From NCBI GenBank assembly GCA_938016515.1, contig CALILP010000178.1, positions 1-33,666 on the forward strand: a DNA stretch of 33,666 bases. The letters are read 5' to 3'. Origin of the DNA: an uncultured Paracoccaceae bacterium (GTDB lineage Bacteria > Pseudomonadota > Alphaproteobacteria > Rhodobacterales > Rhodobacteraceae). Made by a program: the position numbers and the translations under genes. This document shows positions 7,387 to 15,936 of the stretch, in pieces (positions within the stretch are counted from its first letter, which is position 1; each line of letters begins with the position of its first letter). Under the pieces are notes generated by a model. That model had not been told where the DNA came from and made no database searches. It saw nothing but the letters and a program-made list of their open reading frames with translations.

Positions 7387-8427
7387 TTACGTCGCACCTA
7401 CGAGATCAAAAACCTTACGCATTGCTGTTGGCAGGGCCGCCGGGCTGAAATCGTGGTGCGCGACAAAGTGGCCCCGATCTGGCAGCGCGTCGTTTGGCAG
7501 GGTTGCTGTCATGATGTGTAACCGGAGGTGGAAGTGCGTGAAGGTGTGTCGGGCTTCTGCCCCGGATGCCGTCCACTCTGCTTGCATGGGGGGTGCCGGT
7601 TGCGGATCATCTGACCAATCTGAGCATGGAAAGCCCAGCATCCCGCCCAAGAGGCCCTTCTCTGGCCGCGTTTCCAACAACCATGCCCCGTCCCGTCGCC
7701 GCCCCACATAAGCATAGCCGCGTCGGGTCGGTGTTTTCTTTTTCGGGGTCTTTTTTGGCAATTCCGTCGCTGTTCCCGCAATCCTTGCAGCACAAGGATC
7801 ACGCCAGACGCAAATGCCACAGGCCGGATTGCGGGGCGTGCAGATCGTTGCGCCAAGGTCCATGACCGCTTGCGCATGATCGCCCGGTCGGTCGGCGGGT
7901 GTCAGTGCTGTTGCAAGTTCCATCAGACGGGGTTTCGCACCCGGCAAAGGGTCATGCACATCGTAAAGCCGGGCCATCACCCGTTCGACGTTCCCATCCA
8001 GAACCGTCGCTTGTTCGTTGAACGCGATTGAGGCGACCGCCGCTGCTGTATACGGCCCGACACCCGGCAAGGTCAGCAGATCGTCGTATGTCGATGGAAA
8101 CACTCCACCATGTTCATCCACCACGACCCGCGCGCATTTCAGCAGGTTTCGCGCCCGTGCGTAGTATCCAAGCCCTGCCCAAGCCGCCATCACATCTGCA
8201 TCATCCGCTGCGGCGAGATCACGCACTGTCGGCCAAAGGCCTGTAAATTTGCGGAAATATTCCGTCACCGCCGCCACGGTCGTCTGCTGTAACATGACCT
8301 CTGACATCCATATGAAATAGGGGTCTGGGCGCTTTCCCGCCTTGCTGTCTGCCGGGGCTATGCGCCATGGCATCACCCGTGCATGCTGGTCGTACCAAGA
8401 CAGCAATTCGTCGCTGAGATCACGCAA
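7387..8427 (-). CDS. mutY: A/G-specific adenine DNA glycosylase MutY
   Basis: A 346-residue base-excision-repair glycosylase that removes adenine mispaired with 8-oxoguanine. Visible features are MPWR near the start, SEVMLQQTTV with the catalytic Glu, the helix-hairpin-helix LPGVGPYTAAAVASIAF, and VLDGNVERV with the catalytic Asp. The iron-sulfur ligands follow as C-x6-C-x2-C-x5-C (CTPRNPACGICVWRDPC). The C-terminal part, with LLGGMLGFP and HTFTHFHLRL, is the MutT-like 8-oxoG recognition domain. The start is TTG at 8427, with AGGA about ten bases upstream; an ATG nearby is out of frame. It is divergent from the DUF721 gene with a 63-bp gap. Confidence 0.95.
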   Translation of the reverse strand: MRDLSDELLSWYDQHARVMPWRIAPADSKAGKRPDPYFIWMSEVMLQQTTVAAVTEYFRKFTGLWPTVRDLAAADDADVMAAWAGLGYYARARNLLKCARVVVDEHGGVFPSTYDDLLTLPGVGPYTAAAVASIAFNEQATVLDGNVERVMARLYDVHDPLPGAKPRLMELATALTPADRPGDHAQAVMDLGATICTPRNPACGICVWRDPCAARIAGTATELPKKTPKKKTPTRRGYAYVGRRRDGAWLLETRPEKGLLGGMLGFPCSDWSDDPQPAPPMQAEWTASGAEARHTFTHFHLRLHIMTATLPNDALPDRGHFVAHHDFSPAALPTAMRKVFDLVGAT

Positions 8428-8490
8428 TGTTTATTCATCCTTTGCATCAAGGTCTGGCTTGGCGTCGTGTACAGCATAGATTAGATCGTA

Positions 8491-9015
8491 ATGATGAAAC
8501 GGCCATATCATAAAGGGACCACCTACGGCTTTTCCCGCGCATCAGGCTTGATGCAGGGCAAAATCCGCAAGGTCAGCGAGCAGCGCGGCTTTGCCGTGAC
8601 CCGCCTGTTGACCCATTGGGCTGATATTGTGGGCGAGGCAACCGCTGACATCGCTACACCCGTGAACGTGTCTTATGGGCGTGGCGGTATGGGGGCGACC
8701 CTGTCAGTGCTGACCACCGGGTCACATGCCCCGATGCTGGAAATGCAGAAGGACCAAATCAGGGATAAGGTAAACGCCTGCTATGGCTACCGCGCCATAT
8801 CGCGTGTGCGTGTCACCCAGACTGCTCCTGTCGGGTTCAAAGAAGGCCAGGTGCAGTTCAAGGCCAGCCCAAAACCCGATCTTTCACCGTCGCCAGAGGC
8901 CACTGCCGCTGCGACCCAAATGTCAGACGATGTGACCAGCCCCGAATTGCGGGCCGCATTGGCCCAGCTTGGCGCCAAGGTCCTGTCGAAAAAGAAATCT
9001 CCACTCAAAGGATAA
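8491..9015 (+). CDS. DUF721 (DciA-like) protein
   Basis: A 174-residue protein with a DUF721 domain in its first 110 residues: GLMQGKIRKVSEQRGFAVTR, then HWADIVGE and TPVNVSYG. A basic, low-complexity tail ends in KKKSPLKG. Family members related to DciA load the replicative helicase DnaB in bacteria lacking DnaC, so a replication role is possible but inferred. The order mutY (divergent) - DUF721 - dsbA is, from memory, common in Rhodobacterales. The dsbA-like start follows its stop by 3 bp, suggesting co-transcription. No strong ribosome binding site precedes the ATG; a second ATG follows directly. Confidence 0.8.
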   Translation: MMKRPYHKGTTYGFSRASGLMQGKIRKVSEQRGFAVTRLLTHWADIVGEATADIATPVNVSYGRGGMGATLSVLTTGSHAPMLEMQKDQIRDKVNACYGYRAISRVRVTQTAPVGFKEGQVQFKASPKPDLSPSPEATAAATQMSDDVTSPELRAALAQLGAKVLSKKKSPLKG

Positions 9016-9018
9016 ACT

Positions 9019-9639
9019 ATGAAACGCAGAGACCTTCTGAAAACAGGTGGTGCCGCATTGGCGCTGTCCGGCGGCTTTGGCAGCATTGCCCGCGCGCAGG
9101 ACGCGACTGTTGAGATCCCCGACATGATCCTTGGCGACGCCAATGCGCCGCTGGAAATGATCGAGTATGCCTCTTTCACCTGCCCCCACTGCGCCAGCTT
9201 TCACGCCGATGTCTGGCCGCAGTTGAAGGCCGATTACATTGAAACCGGTAAGGTGAAGTTCATCTACCGCGAAGTTTACTTCGATCGCTTCGGTCTGTGG
9301 GCCTCTATGATTGCCCGGTGTGCCGGTGATCAAAGGTTCTTTGCATTCACCGATCTGTTGTACGCAGAGCAGCGCAATTGGGCGGGCAGCGGCGACCCTG
9401 CGGTGGTGATCGACAACCTGCGTGGCTTGGCCAAGACCGCTGGCATGAATGACGAAACACTGGATGCTTGCATGTCGGACGCCGCAAAAGCAGAAGCGCT
9501 GGTCGGCTGGTATCAGACCAATGCAGAGCGTGATGGCGTCAACTCGACCCCGTCTTTCCTGATCGGCGGCGAGAAATTTGCCAATATGGCCTATGCCGAT
9601 TTGCAGGCTGTGCTGGACGAAAAGCTGGCCGATTCCTAA
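9019..9639 (+). CDS. DsbA family thiol:disulfide oxidoreductase
   Basis: A 206-residue exported thioredoxin-fold protein expected to form or shuffle disulfides in periplasmic proteins. The active site is CPHC at residues 55-58 in [12 protein letters not shown], and the cis-proline loop is STPSFLIGG near the C-terminus. The length suits a DsbA with the helical insertion. The signal peptide begins MKRRDLLK and ends A-R-A (residue 26). The twin arginines give it a Tat-like look, unusual for DsbA, which commonly uses Sec/SRP. AAAGGA lies six bases before the ATG. Its stop overlaps the convergent lpxK stop by 4 nt. No DsbB partner is present in the window. Confidence 0.9.
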   Translation: MKRRDLLKTGGAALALSGGFGSIARAQDATVEIPDMILGDANAPLEMIEYASFTCPHCASFHADVWPQLKADYIETGKVKFIYREVYFDRFGLWASMIARCAGDQRFFAFTDLLYAEQRNWAGSGDPAVVIDNLRGLAKTAGMNDETLDACMSDAAKAEALVGWYQTNAERDGVNSTPSFLIGGEKFANMAYADLQAVLDEKLADS

Positions 9640-10619
9640 AGATCAATTTGACTGAGGGCCGTATCAAGCGGCCCCCAGTCGTCCACTGTCAGGCGCACTG
9701 GTAGTGTCAGCACTTTTGCCCGAAACGCAGCGGGCAAGCGCACTGCATCCTTTTCTGTTGTAACCAACTGGGCGTTCTTCAATTTTGCCTCGGCTTCTAG
9801 CCGCGCCATGAGGCCTGCTGTAAGGGGTTGATGATCTGACAACGCTTCGCCGTGGATCAGGTTGGCACCCAGCCCTTCAAGTGTCGCAAAGAACTTTTCA
9901 GGATGTCCGATACCCGCAAACGCAAGCACTGGCAGGTTTTCCCACGGCATGCCTGTGGGCAAGGGTGCAAGATGACCCATTAGGTGCGGAATTTTGACGG
10001 GCCAGCGTTGTGCAAAGGTGGTTTGGGCCGCTGCGTGACCAATAGACAGCACGATATCTGCGCGCAAAAGGCCTGCTTGAACAGGTTCCCGTAGCGGCCC
10101 CGCCGGTATGACACGTCCGTTGCCAAAACCTTTGTGCGCATCAACAACCACGATGGACAGATCCTTGACCACGGATGGGTTTTGAAACCCATCATCCATC
10201 AACACGACATCTGCCCCAGCAGTTTGCGCCGCCAAGACGCCAGCCGCCCTGTCCTTTGCCACCCAGGTTGGCGCAAATTCCGCCAGCAACAAGGGTTCGT
10301 CGCCGACCTGATCCGCTCCGTGATGTGCCGGGTCTACCTGAACCGGACCCTGAAGCGTGCCGCCGTAACCGCGAGAAACGATGTGGGGGGAATGGCCGCG
10401 TTCGATCAGGCGGCCTGAAAGTGCCATCGCTGTAGGGGTTTTCCCGGTTCCGCCAGCGTTGATATTGCCGATGCAGATCACTGGTATGTCCAGCCTTACA
10501 CCAGGTTGCCGGACCCGGCGGGCGGTCACCGCTGCATAAAGACCGCCAAGTGGGGCCAATAGCCTTGCCTGCCATGCGGGCCGATTCGGCGCCGTGTACC
10601 AGAACAGGGGCGTCCGCAT
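9636..10619 (-). CDS. lpxK: Tetraacyldisaccharide 4'-kinase LpxK
   Basis: A 327-residue inner-membrane-associated kinase that phosphorylates the 4' position of the lipid A disaccharide. The Walker A motif [14 protein letters not shown] has its lysine at residue 60. Further conserved blocks are [26 protein letters not shown] and the C-terminal [12 protein letters not shown]. The N-terminal PLFWY...LAPLGGLYA is the usual membrane-binding start. The start lies 4 bp after the stop of the waaA-like gene with TAGGGG just before it, so the two are translationally close. It ends the minus-strand operon, and its stop overlaps the dsbA-like stop. Confidence 0.95.
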   Translation of the reverse strand: MRTPLFWYTAPNRPAWQARLLAPLGGLYAAVTARRVRQPGVRLDIPVICIGNINAGGTGKTPTAMALSGRLIERGHSPHIVSRGYGGTLQGPVQVDPAHHGADQVGDEPLLLAEFAPTWVAKDRAAGVLAAQTAGADVVLMDDGFQNPSVVKDLSIVVVDAHKGFGNGRVIPAGPLREPVQAGLLRADIVLSIGHAAAQTTFAQRWPVKIPHLMGHLAPLPTGMPWENLPVLAFAGIGHPEKFFATLEGLGANLIHGEALSDHQPLTAGLMARLEAEAKLKNAQLVTTEKDAVRLPAAFRAKVLTLPVRLTVDDWGPLDTALSQIDL

Positions 10620-10623
10620 GCCC

Positions 10624-11832
10624 CTAACCGCCCACGTTGTCGAGACGGTCTATGATAACCTCAGCGATGCGACCTGTGATTTCTGCGCCCCGCGACGTGA
10701 CCTCCCACGCGCCGTGGACCAACAACGCGGCCACATCCGGGGCGAGCAACCTTTCGATTTCGCCGCCCAACTCGTTCTTGTTTCTGACGGAAACGCAGGC
10801 GTCTGCCTCGGCAAGTCGCTTGATCTGCCCTTGGTAGGGCGCGATGTTAGGCCCGTGGATCACGGCAGAGCCCAGGGTTGCGGCCTCGAATGGGTTGCGC
10901 CGAGGACCATCGGAAAAGCTGTTTCCCAAATAGGTGATCGGCGAAATGCGGTACCATAAGCCCATTTCACCCTCAAAATCAGCAACGTAGATCTGGGTCG
11001 CCGCATCTGGGGTTTCATCCGCAGACCGCAGTGCCACCAGAAACCCTCTGTCGCGAAGGCGATCAGCAACGTCTGGCCCGTCATCCTCGTTTTGCAGCGA
11101 CACGATCAACAACAAGCGATGCGAGCGTAGACTGGCATGGTGATGGGCGTCGGCCAACATATCGACCTCAGCCGGGCTTGTGTCAGCGGCAAGCCAGACG
11201 GGCCGCGAGCCAAGCACTTTGGCCATTTCCTGCCGTTCGTCTTCGAAGTGACTAAGGGCCGGGGGTGCTGTCTCCATGACCCCAAGGGGTTCAACCACGT
11301 TTGGATCAGCACCCGCCTTCAAAAGTGTGGTGCTAACAGATGCATCTACCGTCAGAATTTTGGTGAATTGCTGCAGCATAGCCCGCGACAATCCCGGCAC
11401 CCAAGCCCCATGTTCAGGGCGTAAAGCATCAATAGTTGCCTCAAGTAAGATGCAAGGAATATCGCGATCCGAAATCTCGATCAGGGCCGATGGCTCTAGG
11501 CTATCGCGCATCCACAGCACCAGCGACGGTGACCAATGTGTCAGGAAAGTCTGCGTCTGCGACCGGTTGACCGGCGCCGTCATGACCTGCCCCGCAAAAT
11601 CCGCAGGCACATTTGGCAAAGAGATCACAAACGAGATTTGATCTCCGTCTGCGGCCAGTTGCGCCGCGAGCCCTTGCAGCGTGATCACCTGATCGGGGTT
11701 GGTCGCCCAGACCCATATGACTGTGCCCTCTGGTCGTACTGGCATTTCGCCAAGGTACGGGCCCGAGATTTCACTGTGGCGACGCGCGAAATAGGTCGCG
11801 AGTGAGAATAAGGGCTTGCTGGAGGATGACAT
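10624..11832 (-). CDS. WaaA/KdtA-like glycosyltransferase, active site diverged
   Basis: A 402-residue protein in the place where waaA (Kdo transferase) is expected, directly before lpxK. It shows the GT-B two-domain layout of WaaA: an N-terminal Rossmann domain, then [13 protein letters not shown] (cf. RPVWIATSTHEGE) and a nucleotide-binding end, [20 protein letters not shown]. The N-terminal SVGE motif holding the catalytic Glu of bona fide WaaA reads T-N-P-D at residues 44-47, followed by Q48. ETELWP is replaced by DSLEPS, and the His of STHEGEE is Ser. There is no obvious N-terminal membrane anchor. It may be an altered Kdo-type transferase or a paralog with a different acceptor, while true WaaA may lie elsewhere. 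Confidence 0.8.
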   Translation of the reverse strand: MSSSSKPLFSLATYFARRHSEISGPYLGEMPVRPEGTVIWVWATNPDQVITLQGLAAQLAADGDQISFVISLPNVPADFAGQVMTAPVNRSQTQTFLTHWSPSLVLWMRDSLEPSALIEISDRDIPCILLEATIDALRPEHGAWVPGLSRAMLQQFTKILTVDASVSTTLLKAGADPNVVEPLGVMETAPPALSHFEDERQEMAKVLGSRPVWLAADTSPAEVDMLADAHHHASLRSHRLLLIVSLQNEDDGPDVADRLRDRGFLVALRSADETPDAATQIYVADFEGEMGLWYRISPITYLGNSFSDGPRRNPFEAATLGSAVIHGPNIAPYQGQIKRLAEADACVSVRNKNELGGEIERLLAPDVAALLVHGAWEVTSRGAEITGRIAEVIIDRLDNVGG

Positions 11833-11848
11833 GGGTATTCAGGTGGCT

Positions 11849-12094
11849 TTAGTCGCCAAGCTCCTCGGTTGATGAGGCCTCTGCCTCTTCGTGACGTAGG
11901 CGGTGCAGGTGCGCGATGTAATAGCGCATGTGGGCGTTATCCACTGTCCGGTGCGCAGCGTCTTTCCATGCGTCGTAGGCCGTTGCGTAGTCTGGGAAGA
12001 TACCGACGATATCAATCGCTTCGACATCTTTGAAAGCGCTTTTGGTGGGGTCGATCAGTTCGCCGCCAAAGACAAGGTGCAGGCGTTGCGTCAT
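11849..12094 (-). CDS. DUF4170 domain protein
   Basis: An 81-residue soluble protein matching DUF4170 as I know it: LHLVFGGEL near the N-terminus, then VGIFPDYATAYDAWKDAAHRTVD and YYIAHLHRL, with an acidic tail. Function is unknown. Alphaproteobacterial relatives commonly sit beside inositol-monophosphatase-like and Kdo transferase genes, as here. It lies 16 bp upstream of the waaA-like gene and 59 bp after the phosphatase gene, probably in one operon. Confidence 0.8.
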   Translation of the reverse strand: MTQRLHLVFGGELIDPTKSAFKDVEAIDIVGIFPDYATAYDAWKDAAHRTVDNAHMRYYIAHLHRLRHEEAEASSTEELGD

Positions 12095-12153
12095 GGGAAA
12101 CCTCTTTTCGTTCTATACGTTGCTGCACAGCCTACGCCCTTGCCCGGCATGCC

Positions 12154-12942
12154 TCAAGGTCTGTTGCAGGCCAGCGCATCTGTTATCAGCGGCACAATCG
12201 GTCCACCCGCGATCACACCGTTCACTTGAGGGTGCGGATTGTTGAACTGCAGGTCTAACCCGGTTTGGTCAGTGACGGTTCCCCCGGCCTCTGCCACGAT
12301 AAGCGCGCCTGCGACGATGTCCCATTCCCACGACGGTCGCAGTGTCATCATTGCGTCGAACCGACCCTGCGCCACAAGGCATAACCGATAAGCAAGCGAT
12401 GACCGAAAGTGGCGCTCGACCCCCTTGGGTGGAACGCCATCCGCCCATTTATCGTCCGCAAAGCTGGCTTTGTTTGACAGAACTGTCGCACCAAAAAGGT
12501 CCGCCTGCGTCGTCGGCCGGATTGGTTCCCCGTTGAGTGTTGCGCCATAGCCTTTGGATGCTGCAAACAGTAGGTCTTTGACCGGCAGATAAACGACCGC
12601 CGAAATCGGCTGTCCGTTTTCCACCACCGCCAGCGCGTGCGCCCAGTTCTTTGACCCTTCGATAAAGGCCCGTGTTCCGTCGATGGGGTCCACCACGAAT
12701 TGACGGCTGGTGTTCAACCGCGATGTGTCATCCTCGGTTTCTTCAGACAACCACCCGTAATCGGGTTGTGCAGTGCCCAGCGCATGCGCCATGTGTTCGT
12801 TGACCGCGAGATCAGCTTCCGTCACCGGGCCTGCACCCCCGCCTTTGTCCCAGATTTGCGGGTCATCCTTGAAGAAGCCGCGCGCAATCTCGCCCGAGGC
12901 TTTGGCCGTGTCGATCAGAAGATCAAGATCAGTCCCCGGCAA
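12154..12942 (-). CDS. Inositol monophosphatase family / CysQ-like phosphatase
   Basis: A 262-residue Mg-dependent phosphatase of the inositol monophosphatase fold. Metal-site motifs are WLSEET, DPIDGTRAF and WEWDIVAGALIVAEAGG. Its substrate could be inositol phosphate or 3'-phosphoadenosine 5'-phosphate (CysQ-type), and sequence alone does not decide. I chose TTG at 12940-12942 as the start because GAAGG lies eight bases before it and the protein then begins PGTDLDLLIDTAK. An ATG at 13002 exists but would make a 74-nt overlap with pmbA. The chosen start overlaps the pmbA end by 14 nt, pointing to translational coupling. Confidence 0.85.
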   Translation of the reverse strand: MPGTDLDLLIDTAKASGEIARGFFKDDPQIWDKGGGAGPVTEADLAVNEHMAHALGTAQPDYGWLSEETEDDTSRLNTSRQFVVDPIDGTRAFIEGSKNWAHALAVVENGQPISAVVYLPVKDLLFAASKGYGATLNGEPIRPTTQADLFGATVLSNKASFADDKWADGVPPKGVERHFRSSLAYRLCLVAQGRFDAMMTLRPSWEWDIVAGALIVAEAGGTVTDQTGLDLQFNNPHPQVNGVIAGGPIVPLITDALACNRP

Positions 12943-14275
12943 GCGTGAGACCTTCAACCAGCAAGGATGGCACGACACTGGAAAGGTGGGGGCGCGCGTC
13001 ATTCGCAGGCGTGATCCGCATCAGCATGTCCCGCAAGTTGCCCGCAACCGTGCATTCATTGACCGCATGGGTGATTTCCCCGTTTTCGACCCAAAAGCCC
13101 GAGGCCCCGCGGGAATAGTCGCCCGTGTTTGGGTTGATCGTGGAGCCGATCATCGAGGTGATCAGCAGGCCGGTTCCCATGTCCTTTAGCAGGTCATCGC
13201 GAGACTGCTTGCCTTGCGTCAACGCGATGTTGGACAGGCTGGGTGATGGCGGCGCGGATGTCCCGCGCGACGCACTTGCCGTGCTTTCAAGGCCAAGTTT
13301 GCGTGCGTTTGCGAGGTCGAGGGTCCAGCCTGTCAGCACACCGTCATCGATGATCGCCCGTCGCTTGGTGGCCAGCCCTTCAGCATCGAAAAGGCGCGAT
13401 GCAAAGGCGCGCGGGCGGCGCGGGTCTTCGATGACCGACAGGCCCTTGGGCAGAATCTGTTCGCCCAGCGCGTCACGCAACCAGCTGGAGCCGCGCGCGA
13501 TAGCCGCCCCGTTTGCCGCAGAGGTCAGGTGTCCGATCAGGCTGCTGGAGATACGTTCGTCAAAGACCACAGGGTAGCTGCCAGTCTTGGGTTTGCGCGC
13601 CCCTGCGATGGCCACAGCCCGTTCGCCAGCGGTGCGGCCGATGTCAGCGGCGTCGCGCAGGTCGGCTTGGAAAATGCGGCTGTCGTAGTCGTATTCGCGT
13701 TCCATGTCAGTGCCAGAGCCGCTGATCGCCTGACAGGACAGGCCGCGCGAATTACGGGTGTAGCCGCCAGAAAACCCATTGGACGCTGTTAAGTGAATGG
13801 TCCGGTGGCTGTAGCCAGCAGAGGCGGCTTGCACTTGCGTGACGCCATCAACGGCCAAGGCTGCTGCTTCTGCGCGGGCCGCATCGTCTTGCAGGTCTGC
13901 AGGGTCAGGTTCGGGGCTGTCATCGTAGAGTTCTAAGGCATTGCTATCGCGGTCTGTTGCCAATTGCGCTGGATCAGCAAGACCAGCGTATGGGTCTTCC
14001 GGCGCTTCGCGTGCCATTGCAACGGCCCGTTCGGCCATTTGTTCGAGTGTCGCTGTGCTTGCGTCAGACGATGAGACACAGGCTTGGCGTTGTCCCACGA
14101 AAACGCGCAATCCGATGTCGATGCCTTCAGACCGTTCTGCCTGCTCCAGCGCGCCGCCGCGCACGTCGATAGAAACGGATGTGCCGTCCACCGCCAAGGC
14201 ATCAGCGGCATCGGCCCCTGCCCGCTTGGCAATCGAGATCATCTGTTCGGTGAGGCTGGCGAGGTCTTGGGTCAT
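12929..14275 (-). CDS. pmbA: TldD/PmbA family protein (PmbA/TldE)
   Basis: A 448-residue protein of the TldD/PmbA family. In E. coli, TldD and TldE (PmbA) form a heterodimeric metallopeptidase that acts on unfolded peptides and microcin B17. The N-terminal region, ADAADALAVDGTSVSIDVRGG, GIDIGLRVFVG and AVAMAREAPEDPYAG, is diagnostic. The C-terminal part has GTSAPPSPSLSNIALTQG and GFWVENGEITHAVNECTVAG. The TldE subunit lacks the HExxxH motif, and none is seen here. The start at ATG 14275 follows GGAG by six bases; an in-frame ATG at 14335 lacks a site. It is followed by the overlapping phosphatase gene. No tldD partner is in the window. Confidence 0.9.
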   Translation of the reverse strand: MTQDLASLTEQMISIAKRAGADAADALAVDGTSVSIDVRGGALEQAERSEGIDIGLRVFVGQRQACVSSSDASTATLEQMAERAVAMAREAPEDPYAGLADPAQLATDRDSNALELYDDSPEPDPADLQDDAARAEAAALAVDGVTQVQAASAGYSHRTIHLTASNGFSGGYTRNSRGLSCQAISGSGTDMEREYDYDSRIFQADLRDAADIGRTAGERAVAIAGARKPKTGSYPVVFDERISSSLIGHLTSAANGAAIARGSSWLRDALGEQILPKGLSVIEDPRRPRAFASRLFDAEGLATKRRAIIDDGVLTGWTLDLANARKLGLESTASASRGTSAPPSPSLSNIALTQGKQSRDDLLKDMGTGLLITSMIGSTINPNTGDYSRGASGFWVENGEITHAVNECTVAGNLRDMLMRITPANDARPHLSSVVPSLLVEGLTLAGD

Positions 14276-14313
14276 GCGTACTCCGGCGGTCGTGAGGCGT
14301 TGCACACAGGTAG

Positions 14314-14333
14314 GCGGCGGGTTGCCCCGCCGC
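14314..14333. repeat. GC-rich hairpin between DUF2125 gene and pmbA
   Basis: GCGGCGGG (14314-14321) pairs perfectly with CCCGCCGC (14326-14333) around TTGC. It begins 12 bp downstream of the DUF2125 stop on the minus strand. There is no T tract, so it may stabilise or partly terminate the transcript rather than act as a classical terminator. Confidence 0.45.
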
Positions 14334-14344
14334 AAGTGTTGTCT

Positions 14345-15865
14345 TCAGCGCATCCGCTGGCCGTTGACGAGGACATGGCCCTCGGCGTTCACCTCAACCA
14401 CTGTTTCAAAGCTGTCGTCGCCAGTCGCCCGCGCGATAAAGCCCATGCCAAGCCGCGCCATGCCAGCCTCGTCCGGACCAATGAAGCCCAGTGTTGTCAG
14501 CCGGTCGATCAGGGTGTTGGCACCTGACACCTCGACGATCGCGTCACCTTCTGGACGTGGGAAACCGGGAATGGTTTCCATGTCGGTCATATCCAGCGTG
14601 AACGCACCCGACCCTTTGGCAGACGCACCGACGGCCGACACGGTCAGGTCGTTGATTGTCACAGTTTCAGGCGCAATTGGCGGCATTGGCTGGTCAAGTT
14701 GGGCTTCCAGCGTTGCGAAGTTCAGCCAGTCAATTTCGGACAAGACCGTCGCCGCAAGATCAATGTTAATGGTCGCGGGGTCACGCGGCAATTCTGCTGT
14801 CGGGTCCAACATGTCCCACACAGCGTCGCTGATCGCGATGTCTTCCAGACCAATCCGAAGCGCCACGTCCTGTGCTTCTTCGCCAGGCAGCAACGGGAAT
14901 TTGTAGCCCATTGTTGTCTTGCCCAATGATGCTTCGATGGGGGCTGGGAACAGCTCTGGCATCAGGAATTTGAAGGATGATGTTGCGGCTTCGACGAACA
15001 GGTCCAGACCAGCCGCGTCGATTGAAAACCGCGCATCTGTCGCACCTGTCACGCTTGACTGCTCAGAGATGACCTCGTTGTCGAACGTCGTGATTGTCTC
15101 GCTTGTGCTGCCCTCTGCGACGGAGGTGCCGCGAATGAAAGCCCCAGCCTTAAGCGCTGCGGACATATCAAACAGATTGCTGCCACCCGCAGGCAAAGCC
15201 ATTTCAGATTGGCTTTCGGTACGCCCGAATTGGCCGGTGTTGCTGATCACATCCCCATCCGGACCAGTGACAATGTAGGCCACGTCAGCCGCACCCAGTA
15301 CGAAGTCAGAGGTTACGGTGATCAAGTCGCCGTCCGTGACCGTCGACGACCCGCTATACCCTTGCGAAAGGATTTGCATTGCAAAGTCGAGCTCTTCGCC
15401 CGGAATGATCAGCTCTTTCGCTTCGATCTTCATGCTGTCGGCAGATTGCGTGAAGGTCACATTGCCCGGATCCCCGCTGGCCACGCCCGAATAGCCGGTT
15501 TGAGAAACCGCAAAAGTGCCAGAGCCAGAGCCCTCATCAGGGACATCCACAGCGACCGTTAGATCGAATGCCTCTGGGAACCCAAGAATAACAGTTCCGT
15601 CGGACTGGTCGGTCATCCGCATTTCAGGCAGGTCGATACGAATCGTCGCAATGCCAAATGGCAGGCGATAGACCAAGGCAGGGTCGCTGACGACCATATC
15701 GCTGCCGTCTGCTACAGGTTCGCCGACGATCTGCGCGCCGGTCGCTTCATAATAGCTGACATAGCTGGCCCACACGTCTGCACTGGTGACATCGGCCATT
15801 GCCGAGGAGCCCGCAAAGGCGGCCATTGTCAAAGCTGTTGTTCCAAGAAGGGGATGACGTCGCAT
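14345..15865 (-). CDS. DUF2125 family exported protein, copy B
   Basis: A 506-residue periplasmic or envelope protein of the DUF2125 family, whose function is unknown. The signal peptide MRRHPLLGTTALTMAAFAG ends near S-A-M-A; the mature part starts DVTSADVWASYVSYYEATGA. The body is acidic and beta-rich, and the C-terminus reads EGHVLVNGQRMR. ATG 15865 is chosen because AAGGA lies seven bases upstream; the frame continues to 15901 without a site. It is a tandem paralog of the gene at 15937-17436, sharing the DVTxAxVW start, IPRDPATI-like blocks (here LPRDPATINID) and the terminal motif. A hairpin separates the two copies. Confidence 0.8.
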   Translation of the reverse strand: MRRHPLLGTTALTMAAFAGSSAMADVTSADVWASYVSYYEATGAQIVGEPVADGSDMVVSDPALVYRLPFGIATIRIDLPEMRMTDQSDGTVILGFPEAFDLTVAVDVPDEGSGSGTFAVSQTGYSGVASGDPGNVTFTQSADSMKIEAKELIIPGEELDFAMQILSQGYSGSSTVTDGDLITVTSDFVLGAADVAYIVTGPDGDVISNTGQFGRTESQSEMALPAGGSNLFDMSAALKAGAFIRGTSVAEGSTSETITTFDNEVISEQSSVTGATDARFSIDAAGLDLFVEAATSSFKFLMPELFPAPIEASLGKTTMGYKFPLLPGEEAQDVALRIGLEDIAISDAVWDMLDPTAELPRDPATINIDLAATVLSEIDWLNFATLEAQLDQPMPPIAPETVTINDLTVSAVGASAKGSGAFTLDMTDMETIPGFPRPEGDAIVEVSGANTLIDRLTTLGFIGPDEAGMARLGMGFIARATGDDSFETVVEVNAEGHVLVNGQRMR

Positions 15866-15894
15866 TCTAAAATCCTTGTTCGTGAATAAATGGA

Positions 15895-15918
15895 GGCGCA
15901 CCAGTTCCCTGATGCGCC
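15895..15918 (-). terminator. Intercistronic hairpin between the DUF2125 paralogs
   Basis: On the minus strand, GGCGCATCAG pairs with CTGGTGCGCC around GGAA, a 10-bp stem with one T-G wobble. It lies 18 bp after the stop of the upstream copy and is followed by TCCATTTATTC, a weak T-rich stretch. It could be a partial terminator that lowers expression of the second copy. Confidence 0.45.
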
Positions 15919-15936
15919 CCCCGACTTGACCTTAAG

